The notes beneath the pieces were generated by a model. That model searched no databases, was not told the origin of the DNA, and saw only the letters and a list, made by a program, of their open reading frames with translations. A DNA stretch of 64,000 bases from Magnolia sinica (Eukaryota; Streptophyta; Magnoliopsida; Magnoliales; Magnoliaceae), in contig NC_080578.1 of assembly GCF_029962835.1 (NCBI RefSeq), positions 104,201,759 through 104,265,758 of the forward strand. Reading direction: 5' to 3'. Within the stretch, counting starts at the first letter, position 1; the number at the start of each line of letters is the position of its first letter. Below are positions 45,144 through 58,069 of this stretch, piece by piece. The position numbers were made by a program, and so were the translations under genes.

Positions 45144-45190
45144 GCCACCAAGCTTTAGAACTATGATTGGACTGACCTCATTTTACACAA
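45144..45190 (-). repeat. Inverted fragment of the RING 3' flank
   Basis: The text GCCACCAAGCTTTAGAACTA and what follows is the reverse complement of 6455-6500 in unit 1 (AGTTCTAAAGCTTGGTGGC there). In unit 3 this flank is therefore turned round, marking a rearrangement between about 43950 and 45190. Confidence 0.7.
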
Positions 45191-45814
45191 TCCCAAATGG
45201 CAGCAGATTCAGTAGGGCCAAGAACACGAAGCCCACATTAATGTATTTGTTGCATATCAAAGCCGTCCATCCGTTTTGTTTTTTCAGATCGTAGATTTAA
45301 ATCTTAAGTGGACTATACCACAGGAAACAGTGTTGATTGACCATTAAAAACTTCTTATGAGCCACAAAAGTTTTTAACCAAGTTATATTTTGTTTCATTC
45401 ATCTAGGTTTGTGTGATCGTACCAACAGATTGGATTGAAACATAAGCCTTGTGTTGGCCCTACGAAGTTTTTAATGGTGGACGTTCAATCATCATTGCTT
45501 TTAGTAGTGTGGCCAACTGAGATTTGAATATGCCTATTTCTCAAAATCATGCCACAATGATCTAGAATAATGGATGGACGATATGGATATATATAAAAAA
45601 ATACATCAAGGTGGGCCCCACGATGGCTGCTTGACCAAACTTAGCCTTACCTAGACCTTTCCAAATTCGCTCCACGTAGAAAAGGATACCATTAGCTACT
45701 GACAGGTTGAATAGCCACACTTGTTACTGAAGTGACATCACCAAGTTCTGTGGGTTTAACCATGATGTATGTTTTCTATCCATACCGTCCATTCATTTGG
45801 AGATATCATTTTCG
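45191..45814. repeat. Fold-back MITE and partial second MITE of unit 3
   Basis: 45191-45690 matches 36216-36730 and 45690-45810 matches the left part of 36733-37115. The intervening 8.4-15 kb-type part of the unit is missing, so unit 3 is shortened here. Confidence 0.55.
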
Positions 45815-46057
45815 GATCAATTGTAATTTCCATGTAAATGAGTAATGATTATTTATATAGGTAATTACCGCATCTTTTGTAAGGCTCGTATCCTATACCG
45901 TACCGTTCCTTAGACTCTCGCGGTCCTCCCGTTCAAATTCTAGCAAATCGCGACCTGTAATTGGCATTTGAGCACGACCCTGAGTCGCATCTCGTAGATC
46001 TGAGTCAGCTCGACTCGAAACTTGTACCATCGCGAGCGCACTGTCGCCGCGGTTACA
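45815..46057. mobile_element. Possible LTR-end fragment at the unit 3/unit 4 junction
   Basis: Unlike its neighbours, this stretch has no fold-back words. It ends CGCCGCGGTTACA directly before AACGCCCAAAGG, which looks like an LTR end of the TTACA type. Its place exactly at the change from unit 3 to unit 4 sequence suggests a role as breakpoint filler. Too short to classify. Confidence 0.3.
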
Positions 46058-46949
46058 ACGCCCAAAGGAGATCAAAGTTACATAGACCCCACAGTGATGT
46101 ATTTATTATATCCACACCGTTCATCCATTTTTCGAGATCATTTTAGAGTAATATCTAAAAAATGAATCAGATCCAAGGATCAACTGGACCACACCACAAA
46201 TAGTAGCACGGATGATGATTTTCACCATTCAAAAATCCATAGGGCCCACCTTAAAGTTTATTTTCCATCTAATCTGCTTATAAGGTCACAAAGATCTGGA
46301 TGAAATTTCATATTGATCCAAAACTTCTTTAACCATTAAAAGGGTTTCAACAATAGACGTTCAATCCGCTATTGGTTTTTTCAGTGTGGTCCACTTGACA
46401 GTAATATTTGTCTTATATTTCGTCTCAAGCTTTAAGACTATCTGGCCAAATGGATGGACGGTTTGGATATAATAAATACATCATGATGAGACCCACAGAA
46501 CATGCTAACGATGCACCAACAATATAGCTAACGTAGATACCATTAAAATTGAATTATATCCAAAGCTTAAATGGACCACACCGAAAATAGCAACGAGGAT
46601 AATGATTTTCACCGTTAAAAAATTCTTAGGGCCCACTGTAATGTTTATTTTCCATCAAATTCATTAATAAGTTCAAAAATATATGGATAAAGAGGAAAAA
46701 CAAATTTCATATTGATCTGAAACTTCTCTGACCCCAAAAGGGTTTCAATGGTAGACGCTCAATCCCCCGCTTCCTTTTGCAGTGTGGTCTACTTGATCTT
46801 TCTATCTGTCTAATTTTTCTCCTCAAGCCTTAATACGAGCTGGAAAAATGGATGGACCGTTTGGATATAACACATACGGATCCACAGAACTTGCTGACGT
46901 CTATACACTAGCTATATAGCTGGTGTGTGGTACCCACCAATCCGCTTCC
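46058..46949. mobile_element. Shortened fold-back element upstream of RING copy 4
   Basis: Matches 2978-3985 but lacks the left terminus and about 160 bases between the two bodies. The right end keeps CTAGCTATATAGCTGGTGTG and CCAATCCGCTTCC. Confidence 0.55.
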
Positions 46950-46959
46950 GAAGGACTGC

Positions 46960-47244
46960 CGACCCTAACCTTTGTTTCTAGTGAGAAAATGTCATTTTCG
47001 TAATATTCTAAGCATCCAGGATCAAATCCGCTACTAGCGCACCTTATTAGGTGAGAGGATAAGCTGATTTTACGAAGAAACGTTGATAGTGAAAAAACGC
47101 GTTGTTGTTGATCGGCCGCGCCAGCTGCGTACGTTAGAAGAGAACCCCTCTGTAAACGGAAGAAAAACCAGTTCTCGGATTCTCTTTTCTATCTTTAATT
47201 GATTCCTGCGATAATAGAATCAGAGTGCGCAAGTTAGCAAAACT
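46960..47244 (+). promoter_or_regulatory. Promoter-proximal block and 5' UTR of RING copy 4
   Basis: Counterpart of 4003-4287; the palindrome CACCTTATTAGGTG is at 47040-47053, 205 bases before the ATG. Confidence 0.5.
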
Positions 47245-49479
47245 ATGGCGGGAATGCTAGCCCTAGTGGAGGTGGCCCGAAGGAGAAGGATCCACCATCA
47301 CCATATCGACAACACGCGTGAACCGTCTTTTCTGCGTTCACATATCGCACCGTCGACAGAGACGGCCATGGACGATACTGCCCTCAGAGCCCGTACAAGG
47401 CTTGAAGAAAAGCTCCAAGGCGTTGGTTACAGGTCCATCCTCTCTCTCATCTCTTAATCGTAGCCTTTTATTTTTATCGGTGCATAGACTGATTACGATC
47501 CGACGGTTCCGATTATTCTAGGCCGACCGAGATTCGATGCGGGTGAATAGCTGTACACTGAAGGATTAGTTTAGACAATGCGTTATCAGTATCACGTCCG
47601 TTTGAAACCCGAACCCGACGTGGACCCGTTTTGTGTGGGTAGTTCGGTTGAATTGATCGGACCCGCCTCCACACGACGTGGATAGATTTCTCCACGGGAC
47701 ACGACGATGATGTATTGATCCGCTCCAACTCTGTAACTCTCGCGCGAGTTGCGTGTAACCCCAGTTACTTTAAATATGTGAGGTCCACCGTGATATCCGT
47801 ATGAAATCTAGTCCGTTAATCAGTTTCGCGGGTGTATGTCAGTACTTGATCTTAAAAATGAAGTGGATCTAAATAATTAAATCAGCCACGCCACGAGAAA
47901 CAGTGGGGATGGATGAACGTTGAAGCCTTCATAAGACCCGCCTTGATCTATATATGCCATCTAATCCATTCATAAGGGGATTATCACCAGGATGTACGAA
48001 ATAAACAAATATCATCCAGATCTGAAACCTCTATGAGTCCCAGTAAGGTTTTGATGGTGAGCGTTCAATCCCAACTGTTTCCTGTGGTGTGGCTAACGTT
48101 GGTTTTTGATCTGCCCCATTTTTTTTTCGGCCACGGTGAAACTGATGGACGGAGTGGATGTTACACAGGCCATCTTGGTGGGCCCACAGAGCTTTGGGTT
48201 ACATGCCTTCCTTGCAGTCGGGCTTACACGCAACTCGCGCCCACGGCTGCGTAGCCTACGTAAACGAGCACGGGTGGTGGGATCAATTCGGACGGAAGCG
48301 GAATTGGAACCAACTCAGTACATTGCAGGGTACTGAGTAAACTCTGTGGGGCCCACCATGGATGCATGTCTTATCCATGCCGTCCATCCGGTTTTCAGAT
48401 AATTTTTTAATATGAGTCCCAAAATTGGTGCATAACACTTAAAGTGAACCACACGACAGGAAACAGGGGGGATAATGACGTCCACCCTTGAAATCTTCCA
48501 AGGGCCCACAGTAATGATATTGATATGTCATCTAACCTGCTCACTAGGTCACAAACGCGTGGATGACGAGAAAACACAAATATCAGCTTCATCCAAAACT
48601 TCTGTGGGCCGCACGAAGTTTTCAACCTTAGGTGTTCTGCATTGAATATACTTAAATTTTGGGCCCATATCCTGAAATGAGCTTGTAAAACGGATGGACA
48701 GCATGGATAAAACATCCACGCCGTCTATCCATTTTGCCAGCCCATTTAGGATTGCATATAGGCGAAGAGGTTGGGTAGAAGACGTGATCAGATCAAGTGT
48801 GTTTGTTGCAATCAGTACTCATTCTTCAGAAAAGAGCTGTTGTATCCTTTTTCTCAAAAAATGAGTTTATAGGGAGGTTAGAATTGACCATCGATCACAC
48901 ACATGTTCATATGTTCCATGTTTTTAAAAATCCAAACTGCATCAAATTCATCATCACAGAAATCCCATTATGCTGAAATTTCGAGCGAATTGGACACTTG
49001 AGTGGGCCACAATCTTACCAAGCTGGCAATGATCATAAGCTCAAATCCAGCCGTTGGTATGCTTCTGATGAGGAGAAAATGTGTTTTTAACCCATTATCA
49101 ATGACACCCAAACATGCCCTTAGTTTACGACTTGCATTTCGCATTCCTTATCATATATGCCAGCTCTACTAGCATACTGAACTTGCATTTCTATCTTAAT
49201 GGCAGAAGGAGTAAAAACAAGCCTAGCAGAGATGGAGAATCGGACCATGCAGCCGGTGCAAGCAAAGCTGGTGTGGGCGGGGTGAGAATGGAAATGGCGA
49301 TTCATGTGGACAGAAGGAATTCAGAGAAAGTGGTGTGTGCTGTTTGCCTGGATGAGAACCGGGCCAAACAGATGGTGATAAACCTACCATGTTCCCACAC
49401 CTACCATTCTTATTGCCTTCTCCCATGGCTCAATGTTCATTCACATTGCCCTTATTGTAGGACCCATATTCAATCTTAA
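47245..49479 (+). CDS. RING-H2 E3 ubiquitin ligase, tandem copy 4 (exons 47245-47432 and 49206-49479)
   Basis: Same exon lengths and phase as the others; intron 1773 bases, 153 residues. The N-terminus is MAGMLALVEVARRRR, close to copy 1. All eight zinc ligands and Trp137 are present in the finger at 107-147. Three features set it apart: residue 64 is Arg instead of Trp at the splice junction; residue 114, a hydrophobic position in CAVCLDEI, is Asn; and the usual CTGAC branch-site word before exon 2 reads CTGAA. The Asn could weaken the finger core or E2 contact and the branch change could lower splicing. The reading frame is open, so I call a gene, but it is the most likely of the four to be losing function. 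Confidence 0.75.
47742..48240. mobile_element. Intronic fold-back MITE (RING copy 4)
   Basis: Ends GCGCGAGTTGCGTGTAAC and TACACGCAACTCGCGC are inverted copies. The second intronic repeat follows at about 48340-48735. Confidence 0.6.
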
Positions 49480-52400
49480 TTTCTACGCAATGTGTTGGTA
49501 CTTTTTTCTTTTGATGGGTTGATTTCATTAGTCTACCGTCGTGGTTTCATAGCACCCTCTTCCACCTCACCCTTATGCCTCGCGGCCTATGAGCCGTACA
49601 TTAGATGGGTCGCACCTTAAATATGATCTGGTGTAAAAATAAGGCCAGTCCAATCATAGTTCTAAAGCTTGGTGGCACGCCTTGGAATAAGGCTGAGTCA
49701 ACTCGACTCGACAGGATTGTGAGTTTAGTCTACTTGAAACTCAAAAATGGCTGGTGAGTGTGACTCGATTAGGGGTGGCTGTGGGTCAATTAGACTGACC
49801 TGTTTTTGAGGTGAGCTCGAGGCAAGCTAAATGGGTGGAGGCTGGAAATTTGACATGTTTATGTAAAAGGGTTGTGCTTGGGTTGAACCCTACCTGACCC
49901 GAGCCACCTTATAGGTTATCAATAGAGCTGGTTACGGGATGACTCGACTCGGCAAACTCGACTTGTACGACTCATTTAGTTCTGACTCGATCCGAATCGA
50001 GTGGGTGAGTTGATCCGAATCAAGTTGATTTCGTCTAATCCGAACTCAAACTGAGTAAAGTTCGAGTCACCAAGTAACTCGACTTGACCCGTAAACTAAC
50101 TCGATACTGACCCAACTCGTTCCGAAACTCAACTCATACATATATATTAGAAAAAATTCATATATGACATTTCAGATCTGAGATGCTCTGTAGGTGATGG
50201 AGAGCTACAGGTTTTGAGTTGTGACTTCAGCCTGTGGATACCCACCACTGCACTCGACCCGACTCGGTGCTGACTCGACTCGACTCGGTACTTGTCATTG
50301 GGTCAGACTTGGTCTAAATTGGTCCAAGCCTGACGTGGATTCGGATCGGGATAGGCATGCCCGACTCGTATCAAGTCGGGTCGAGTTTAGGTCAGGCCTA
50401 TTTCAAAACCGGATTAAGTCAGATCAGCCCCAAATCGGTCCGGCTCGATGCCCACCTCTCGTTATTAATGGATTGGTCTTGGGCCTAGAATGTGTTGCCT
50501 GATAGATTTCGGGCTAGGTTTGGGCTTCAGCAATTGAGCAACTTTAGACTTTATGGCAGATTGGAAGCGCTTTTGCGGAAGTGTGTCTAAACAAGTCCTA
50601 AATGCGTAGATTTGTTGGCTTTCACATATTTATTAAAATGAGATGTTGTAGTACTAAGGATGGTTAGAGTCCTCCACACCATGTAGGTAGGGTCAGCAAA
50701 AACTTGACCTAACTCGCCAAACTGATTGAACTTAACATGGGATGTCAAGGATTAAGCCGACCCATTTCCAAAGTGGATGTGGTTTGGTAGTGTTTTGTCA
50801 ATATAAAATTAAATAGATTGGGCCTGAGTTTGAACATATCAATAGAATTGAAGAGGCCCATTTAGGAAGAAGCTAACTATTATATATGATAGTGGGTCCT
50901 AAATGCTTATGTCTCTCAAACTTTTAAATGAGACATTAGGTGGTGCATATAACTCGGCATGATATCATTACACTAAAAGCATGTTATCAGTGTGTTCTTA
51001 TCAGACATATCATGCAATAATCGGCCTTAATTGGCACATCATACATAGAGAGCGGGACTCGAACGACAGACCCCACTAGAAACATAGAGGTAAATGTGTT
51101 GTGGCCCATGTTAGACTAACACCGACTCCATATGTAGCTTGCACATCATAAGGCATGGATAAAATAGATATACTAAGGCAGGGTCCACTAGGAATGACCC
51201 GAATGGACACCTATATATACAACATGTGTGCCATTAGGCTACTAATCTATTGGGCACATGGCCCACTAATGATATCCTGAAACAAACTGATTATCAATGG
51301 CATCACTTTAATTACTTTAATAAGACGATCTGCATCGTCTGAACATTGTTGACGTAAACCGACGGTTACAAATCATTATTTAGTCACTAAGATGTGATAC
51401 TATGCTTGTGGCCCATTTGAGTATTGGGATTTTCATCATTTCAGGCAAAGTATTGCATCAACGTATTTAATACAACCATAGTGTCATACGTACACTTATT
51501 AGGGATTTTAAAATTTGATTTAATAATTAATTTCAAACCCCTGCAAATACATCTTGCATTAACTTGAATTATAGTGATTTTAAATCCTGGGTGCCAAATA
51601 TAACTAAGGGATTCCAGGAATCCCAAGTCCAAGAGAGCCACAAATACAAGGGATCCCAAATTAAGGGATTCCCAAGTCCATGGGATTCGAAATCTAGGAA
51701 ATCCCAAGTCGATGGGATTCCAAAATCAAGGAATTCCAAGTCCAATGGGGTTTCCACTGCCACACTTCCCTATGGTGTGGCCCATCTAAGATCTGGATCA
51801 ATTTGAAACTTAGGACCATGGCCTAACACAGTCTAAAGAAAAGTATGAACGGCGTGGATGGCATAAAAACATTAAGATGGGTCCCACAAGTTGGCCCCAT
51901 GTGCTGAAAAATGGGCAGTACTCCTTGCCCACTTTTCCCTTAGGTACAGTGTGACTGAAATTCAAATATGCCTGATATTTGGGCCCATGGCATAACATGA
52001 TTTAGCAAAATGGATGAACTAAGTGGATAAGCCGCATACATATGGAGATCCCACGAGTGGGTCACACTCCACACCCACGTTGGGTGTCCGCTCGCCTTGG
52101 AAGATTCAACAGCATGAGTTTGTTTCCCTCCGTGCGACCCACTCAAGACTCGGATCTGCCTCATTTTTCGGCCCATAGCCCAAAATTACATGGAGAAACG
52201 AGTGGACGGTGGATTCAACATATTCATCAAGGTGTGTCTGTGAGTGGGACACCCCTCCCCACCACGTTCGCATGCAGTAACATGAGGGGGTGATACAACC
52301 CACTGTCACCTGTAACATGGTCCATATGATGGTTGGATTAGCCTGAATTTTGTGCTCAATGGCTAAAATGAGCATGAAAAATATATGGACGGTGTGGATT

Positions 52401-52655
52401 TAATAAATACATTACGAGGGTCCCAAGAGTGGAAACCCACCTATGTCTTCCCCATGCAAAGTGTCCATGATGCTGGGCTTACTAGCCCCTTGTACCTTGT
52501 AGTGTGGCCCACATTAGGTAAATATTGGCTTCATTTTTGGGCTCAACAGTTTAAATGAGAGAAAGAGTCGGATAGATGGCATGGATTCAACATATACTTC
52601 ATGATAGGACCCATGATTGGATCCCACATGGTGGGGCATTCAAGGTGAACACGCT
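49480..52655. repeat. 3' flank of unit 4, long match to unit 1
   Basis: Continuous match to 6306-9508 at roughly 95 percent by eye. It includes the hAT-like repeat at 49770-50459, the short-period patch at 51600-51755 and the flank up to the family A LTR site, where ACGCT (52651-52655) is the left target duplication. No gene is seen. Confidence 0.7.
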
Positions 52656-53317
52656 TGTCATGCCCTAGACTCGGTGACCAGACTCACAAGGAACCCGATA
52701 GCCAGTTCCGGCCGCAACAGCCTCCGTAACACCCCATTCTCGGCTTCTAGCACAGGTTCTGATCCTAGGATCCTACAAGGAGGATTTTCATAACACTATT
52801 CCAAACCAAATCGAGCATACCCAAGATCATAGCAAGTAAATCTCAAAAGATAAATAAGCAACACGCTGTAAAATTCACTAAGAATTTAAACTTTTACAGG
52901 TACAAGGGTTAAAAGGAAATATATAATATAGAAAGAGGGAAGGAAGGGTCTACAACAGGTCCTCAGCTCGCACCAATCCAAATCCACAACTCCTCCGCTA
53001 CAACGTCGACCTAGGATTTCCTGCACGCATCAATCATGCATAAACTTATAGAAAGCTTAGAGGGTGGTGAAGGTGTGTGACAATAGTGCACAGGAGAAAA
53101 TAAGGAATGCATAAGGGAAACATGATCAATACTAATGCCGCTAGCCTATCGAGGCTAAGCTATAATGCAAGGAATTGTACCAAGGTATGCAATGCAATAA
53201 GGTTTAAACAGCCGATGCCAATAAAAATGCTAAGTAATGCCAATGTTCATATCCAGTCCACATATCCAATATAGTTCTATCATAAAGAATATCATCGGGG
53301 TCTAATATGTTGCAGGA
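52656..53317 (-). mobile_element. Family A LTR, unit 4 copy, outer part
   Basis: Starts TGTCATGCCCTAGACTCGG and matches 9509-10176. Its other end is at 61015-61079. It sits in the same target site as the unit 1 copy with the same ACGCT flanks, so it was copied with the unit and is not a second insertion. The middle has been replaced by other sequence. Confidence 0.7.
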
Positions 53318-54761
53318 TGACTGTCACGCCCCAAACTCAGAAACCGGGCTCTCAAAATTTCCAATCACCGAATTCGGTGCTGACAGCCTCCGCAGTACCC
53401 CATTCTTGGCTCCTTGCGTTCATACGCCAGATTCCGATCCTGGGATGCTACAAGGAGGATTTTTTTTGTACATTTAACTCGTAATAAGCATAACCACAAT
53501 AAGCATAACCACAAGCATACCCAAATCACAAAGGCAACATCATCATCATATATCCACTAATATAAACATTTGAATACAATCAGGTTGGACCATCCACGTC
53601 TTGTGCCGTAATCCCGCTGCACGCTCCAAGCTCAACACTGCTGCAACCTAACATTACCTGCATGCATCTATCGTATATAAGCTTATAAAAAGCTTAGAGG
53701 GTGGTGTAAGTGTGTGCACAAGGTAAGTGCCAAGTATTCAACGCAATGCCATAGTCATACAATACCGAAAATACTAGTAATTCATAAATCGTACCATATC
53801 GGAATAAGAAGAATTATTGACAAGATCATGAATTATCAGGGTAAACAGAAATACTGACAAGATCATGACAAGATCATAAATCATATGATAACAAAGTAAG
53901 TGGAAATACGGACAATTCCATGAGTCAATAAATATCAGAATACACAATATAGAACAGCTATGCAAATAATGAGTCGTAAAGAGCCAGGTATCAGATGCCA
54001 AGGATGCGATACAATATAAAATTCCTGATGAGTCCATAAATAGGATCAGTCGTATCTAGACCATATAATGCAGAAACACATTAACCCAAAATGTCATATG
54101 CCATGAATGTAATGCAATATGCGGTGCAAATGTAACGACCATGCTAGAATGTGAAGTCAGGATGGTAGTACGTAGTATCGCAGGCTATGGGTTCTATCAC
54201 AAGGGACTTCTATCCAAACCAGTCTCATACTTAAATTTGGATAGTCAGACCCAATGTGGTAAACTCCTGATCTCAGGTTAGTCACGCACCCAACCGAAAT
54301 CCTGGCCATGCGAAGGCACACAATAATTAGTTGCGCACCACCAGCCCAAGTGGATAGTGAATGAAATGAATGAATAAGTATGCAATTCCTACTCAATAAG
54401 TCCACAAATCAGTACGGTTCCTCTCTGGAATCATCATCGGGGTCTATAACACTCTACGCCAGCTTGCCGCCCTTATCCGAGCGCACAACTGGGTAAGTGG
54501 AAGAGACCTCACTATCCTCCTGCCAATATCGGGCCCGGCTCGTCAATAGCGGACCCATTCCTCAAGCTGGTCAAACTCAACGTAGACATTGCCCCCTCAC
54601 TCAGGCGGGTAAGGTCACACTCCTTCTCAACCGACCACGACACAGTGGGAGACGCGGCCTACTAGTATACGGCCCTCATGCGCTCATATATCCACTCGGT
54701 CTCGACGTTGGGACGTCTCCTGGCCACGGAGGTTTATGAATTTTCACCCAGGGACATCTGT
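53318..54761. mobile_element. LTR-type repeat fossil (family C relative)
   Basis: Starts TGTCACGCCCCAAACTCAG directly after a GATGAC word of the family A copy and ends near GGACATCT. It is related to 27386-28005 plus 31200-31526. It looks partial and old; no coding domain is seen. A local repeat of GACAAGATCATGA-type words lies near 53818-53880. Confidence 0.5.
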
Positions 54762-54781
54762 GGTGTGGATAAAACATACAT

Positions 54782-57700
54782 TGTAATAACCCGAGAAATT
54801 TTGTGCCAAGACCCGAGTACTGCCTCTATTTTTCCTTAGTAGTTAATTGGGGTAATTAGCGCTAAACTTGATTGCTTATGAAATTTGCATCAAGCACTTT
54901 AAATTTGATCTGCATGACTCAAAATCTGTAGAATAATGAGCGCTAGTTACTCTGAAATCTGGGATTCATCGCTAAATCCAGTTGCTCGTGGGAATTTTTG
55001 GAAGTTTTGGATCGGACCTGGACCGCACGTCGAAAGTCCGATGGCGATGATCTTAGGTTGTATTGGTCACCATGTTGGACTTGGCTATCACCTCAAAAAT
55101 CGAATCCAGATGATGTTCTGGGTCGATTTATCTGAGTCCGGAGTGAAGAGTGTGAGAACGGTGAGAAATTAAATAAGATTTTATGAAATCTGAGTCGTGT
55201 CGCTTACGTGATGATTTTAAGCAATCTGACCGTTGGATTCTGACCCAATTTCACCCTCTAATCAGGAAAGATGGCCCAGGCATGTCCTTGTGCTTGTGGG
55301 CCTGATCAAGATTCGGTGACCGTTGAATTAAGTATGGTCCGCCACGGCTGATCTGAAGATCCGATCGGTACGAAATCTCAGCTTGACCTAGATCCATGGT
55401 CAGTGAGCTTAAGTCCGACCTTTCGTGAAAAAAGGCCCACCAGAAGTGCTCCGTTGGATCGAGAGAGGCCTGTTTTGGTTATAACCTAAGTATACCTTGG
55501 CCTTGAGGTTATTTCCATCGAAGTTAGGCCTATAAATAGACCTTAAAACCCTAGCTCTATTTTCCATACGAATTTCCTAACCCTAACTAAGAAAGAGAGA
55601 GGAAAAGAGAGAGAAAGTGAGAAAGAAGTTGGTGAATCATCTTAGATTCTTTCCTGTTCTTCTTCATCCTTAAACCTTAACTTTTGAATCGTTTTTCCAG
55701 CAATTCGAAGTTCATCCTTGGGTAAGTTAACCTAACCCTAATCTGTCTTAGAGCTTAGAATAGTCTTTGTGTTGTTGTAGCTCATTTCTATGCTTGTCTT
55801 AGGTTATTTAGTCGCCGTTGACGAAGACATCTCGTCTGAATCAGTTCGGTGTTCCATTTCTGGTTTAAGGTACGGACTTTAATTGTATAGGTTATGGTTT
55901 TCAAGGCTTTCAATGCCAGCTAATGGTTTATTCTTGTTATGGATGATATTTCACATGTCAAATGTTATATTTATGTTGCGTTCCTGATATGCATGTGATA
56001 TATTGAGATTCGTGTATTCTATGTATATGTAGGAAGTGCCGTATATGTATAAAATATGCACATGTGTTTGCCATGATTATTTGTTGTGTATTTATGCTAG
56101 ATGTATGTGTGACAACTCCTTGGCAGAAGGAATTGTCCAAATGCGTGTATTTCAACATACATCATGTATGTTGTATTATGTATTCTAAGTGTTTGTAGAA
56201 ATGTCTGAATGATCTAAGGTGTAATATATCAACCTAGTATGGGCGTTGAGAAGCGATTCTCAACTCTCCTATTAGCGTGTATGATTTCCTTCATGCAAGT
56301 TACATTCCTTGTTGTTTAATTTCAAGCATTACTTATGTGTAAAATCCATGTTAAGTTGATATTCTTTAAATGCTTATAACCACATGATTTGAGTTGTTGT
56401 TCCATTACTATTCTCAATTGTTGATATGAATATCTGTTGTAGTGGAATATGTTTAGGACTATGAATTAGTCCAAAAAATCGGTAATCAACCTTGAGATGG
56501 TGGCTGAGGCTGCTTTCGCCACAAAGGACGTGTTAGATGAACCCGAGTCGTATTAGAGTTGTCGGCAGTGGTTTAGCCACACGGAGTGTTTGCACACTCT
56601 ATGTCGTTCAACCCAACGTGCGCTCGTGCTAGTCGAGTTCGTCAAGTAACCCGATTGTCCGATGTATGTTCATCATGTATGGACGCTATTGTTTGAATCT
56701 AAGGTACCAAACTTACCATTGCAAATCCTGTTAACCATTGTACCTTGATCCGCTAAGACTCATGGGCCGGACATGGTGGTATGGGACACCGTGGTCGAGC
56801 TATCGGCTTACGCTGGGGTGATGAGCCTCCCCGTAGTGACCAATGAGCAACCAAACTCGTGAGCCGATTATGGTGGTATGGGACACTATATTAGTGCTGT
56901 CGGCCTACATTGATTGGTGACGAGCCCTTTGTAGTGACCTCGAGCATGCCTAGATACCACATTAAGGTGACGAGCCTTATTGTAGTAATGAAGGTGTGAC
57001 AGGCGTGCATTGATTGGTGGCGAGCCCTTTGCAATGACCTGAAACCATATGATCGTATGAGATGATCTAGGACTAACGACCCTAGAATGGATCACTGTTT
57101 GGACGTTGATATGAGGAAGGTACCTTAACTTCCCAATCCTGCTGTATGAAAAGGACTAATAGCAACTTGGTAATCATGTTCATGCACCGCATTTGCATGT
57201 GCTTTGTAGACGTGGAGCACTTTGAGGCGATGTCATGCGTAACGTAAGATGAAGACGTTAAGGGTGTACGCGTGAGGGCACGCATCATTCTACATACATC
57301 CTTGCATTAACAAGAGTACTTAGGACATGTTTGATTATTCTGCTTTATTATTACTGCTTGATTGAATTGATAACATGTTAACCTTTGCTTTATTGTTCCA
57401 CTGAGTTGATCACTCACTCCCACGTTCTGGGACGGTGTTTAAACACCAGATGTTGATGCGACCTCTGAGGCAGAGCAGGAGATCGAGGATGATAAGGCTG
57501 TATTTTCTTTCATGCAGTTTTCAGACGGGTTCTAGTGAGCCTTGTTCTGATGCGCGGGATGCTGGGATTTCTTTTGGGATTAAATGATGTAATTTGATAC
57601 TTGTAATTTTGATAGTAACACTTGTAACACGACCTGGTATGTATATGTATTTCAGGGATGTGCACATGTACACTTATATTTTTTTAAGTTTTCCGCTTGC

Positions 57701-57865
57701 GTTCTTCACTTATCCCTGAATTATATTAGCAGTTTGGCTTAATCTATTCCATGTTTTATGCACTCATACAGACAACATATATCCATCATTCAATATGTTG
57801 CATAAGTGATGTTTTGAAACTCAGGAGCTGAGTTATGCTCGACCCCTAAATTTCAGGGCGTTACA
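54782..57865 (+). mobile_element. Solo LTR, probably Ty3/gypsy (family D, second copy)
   Basis: Starts TGTAATAACCCGAG and ends CAGGGCGTTACA, flanked by a perfect 5-base duplication TACAT (54777-54781 and 57866-57870). Length 3084 bases. A TATAAATA box at 55531-55538 followed by CCTTAAAACCCTAG gives the plus orientation. Degenerate internal repeats with GTGACGAGCCCTTTGTAGTG words occupy about 56480-57050. It splits an inverted-repeat element whose left arm lies on both sides of it. No coding domain is seen. Confidence 0.85.
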
Positions 57866-58069
57866 TACATCGATGCTGGCCCTCTATGATCTAGACGATT
57901 ATGATGGAACATATGAGGTGGGCTCTGCTCACGGGATCCAAATACATTTCGATGGGCCTTAACCCATGGGCCTTGAATACATCTTAATGGGCTGCCTGCC
58001 CTGGATGACGTGGATATATATATATATGTATGTATGTATATATATCTTGGCGCATCCCATCCAAATAGT

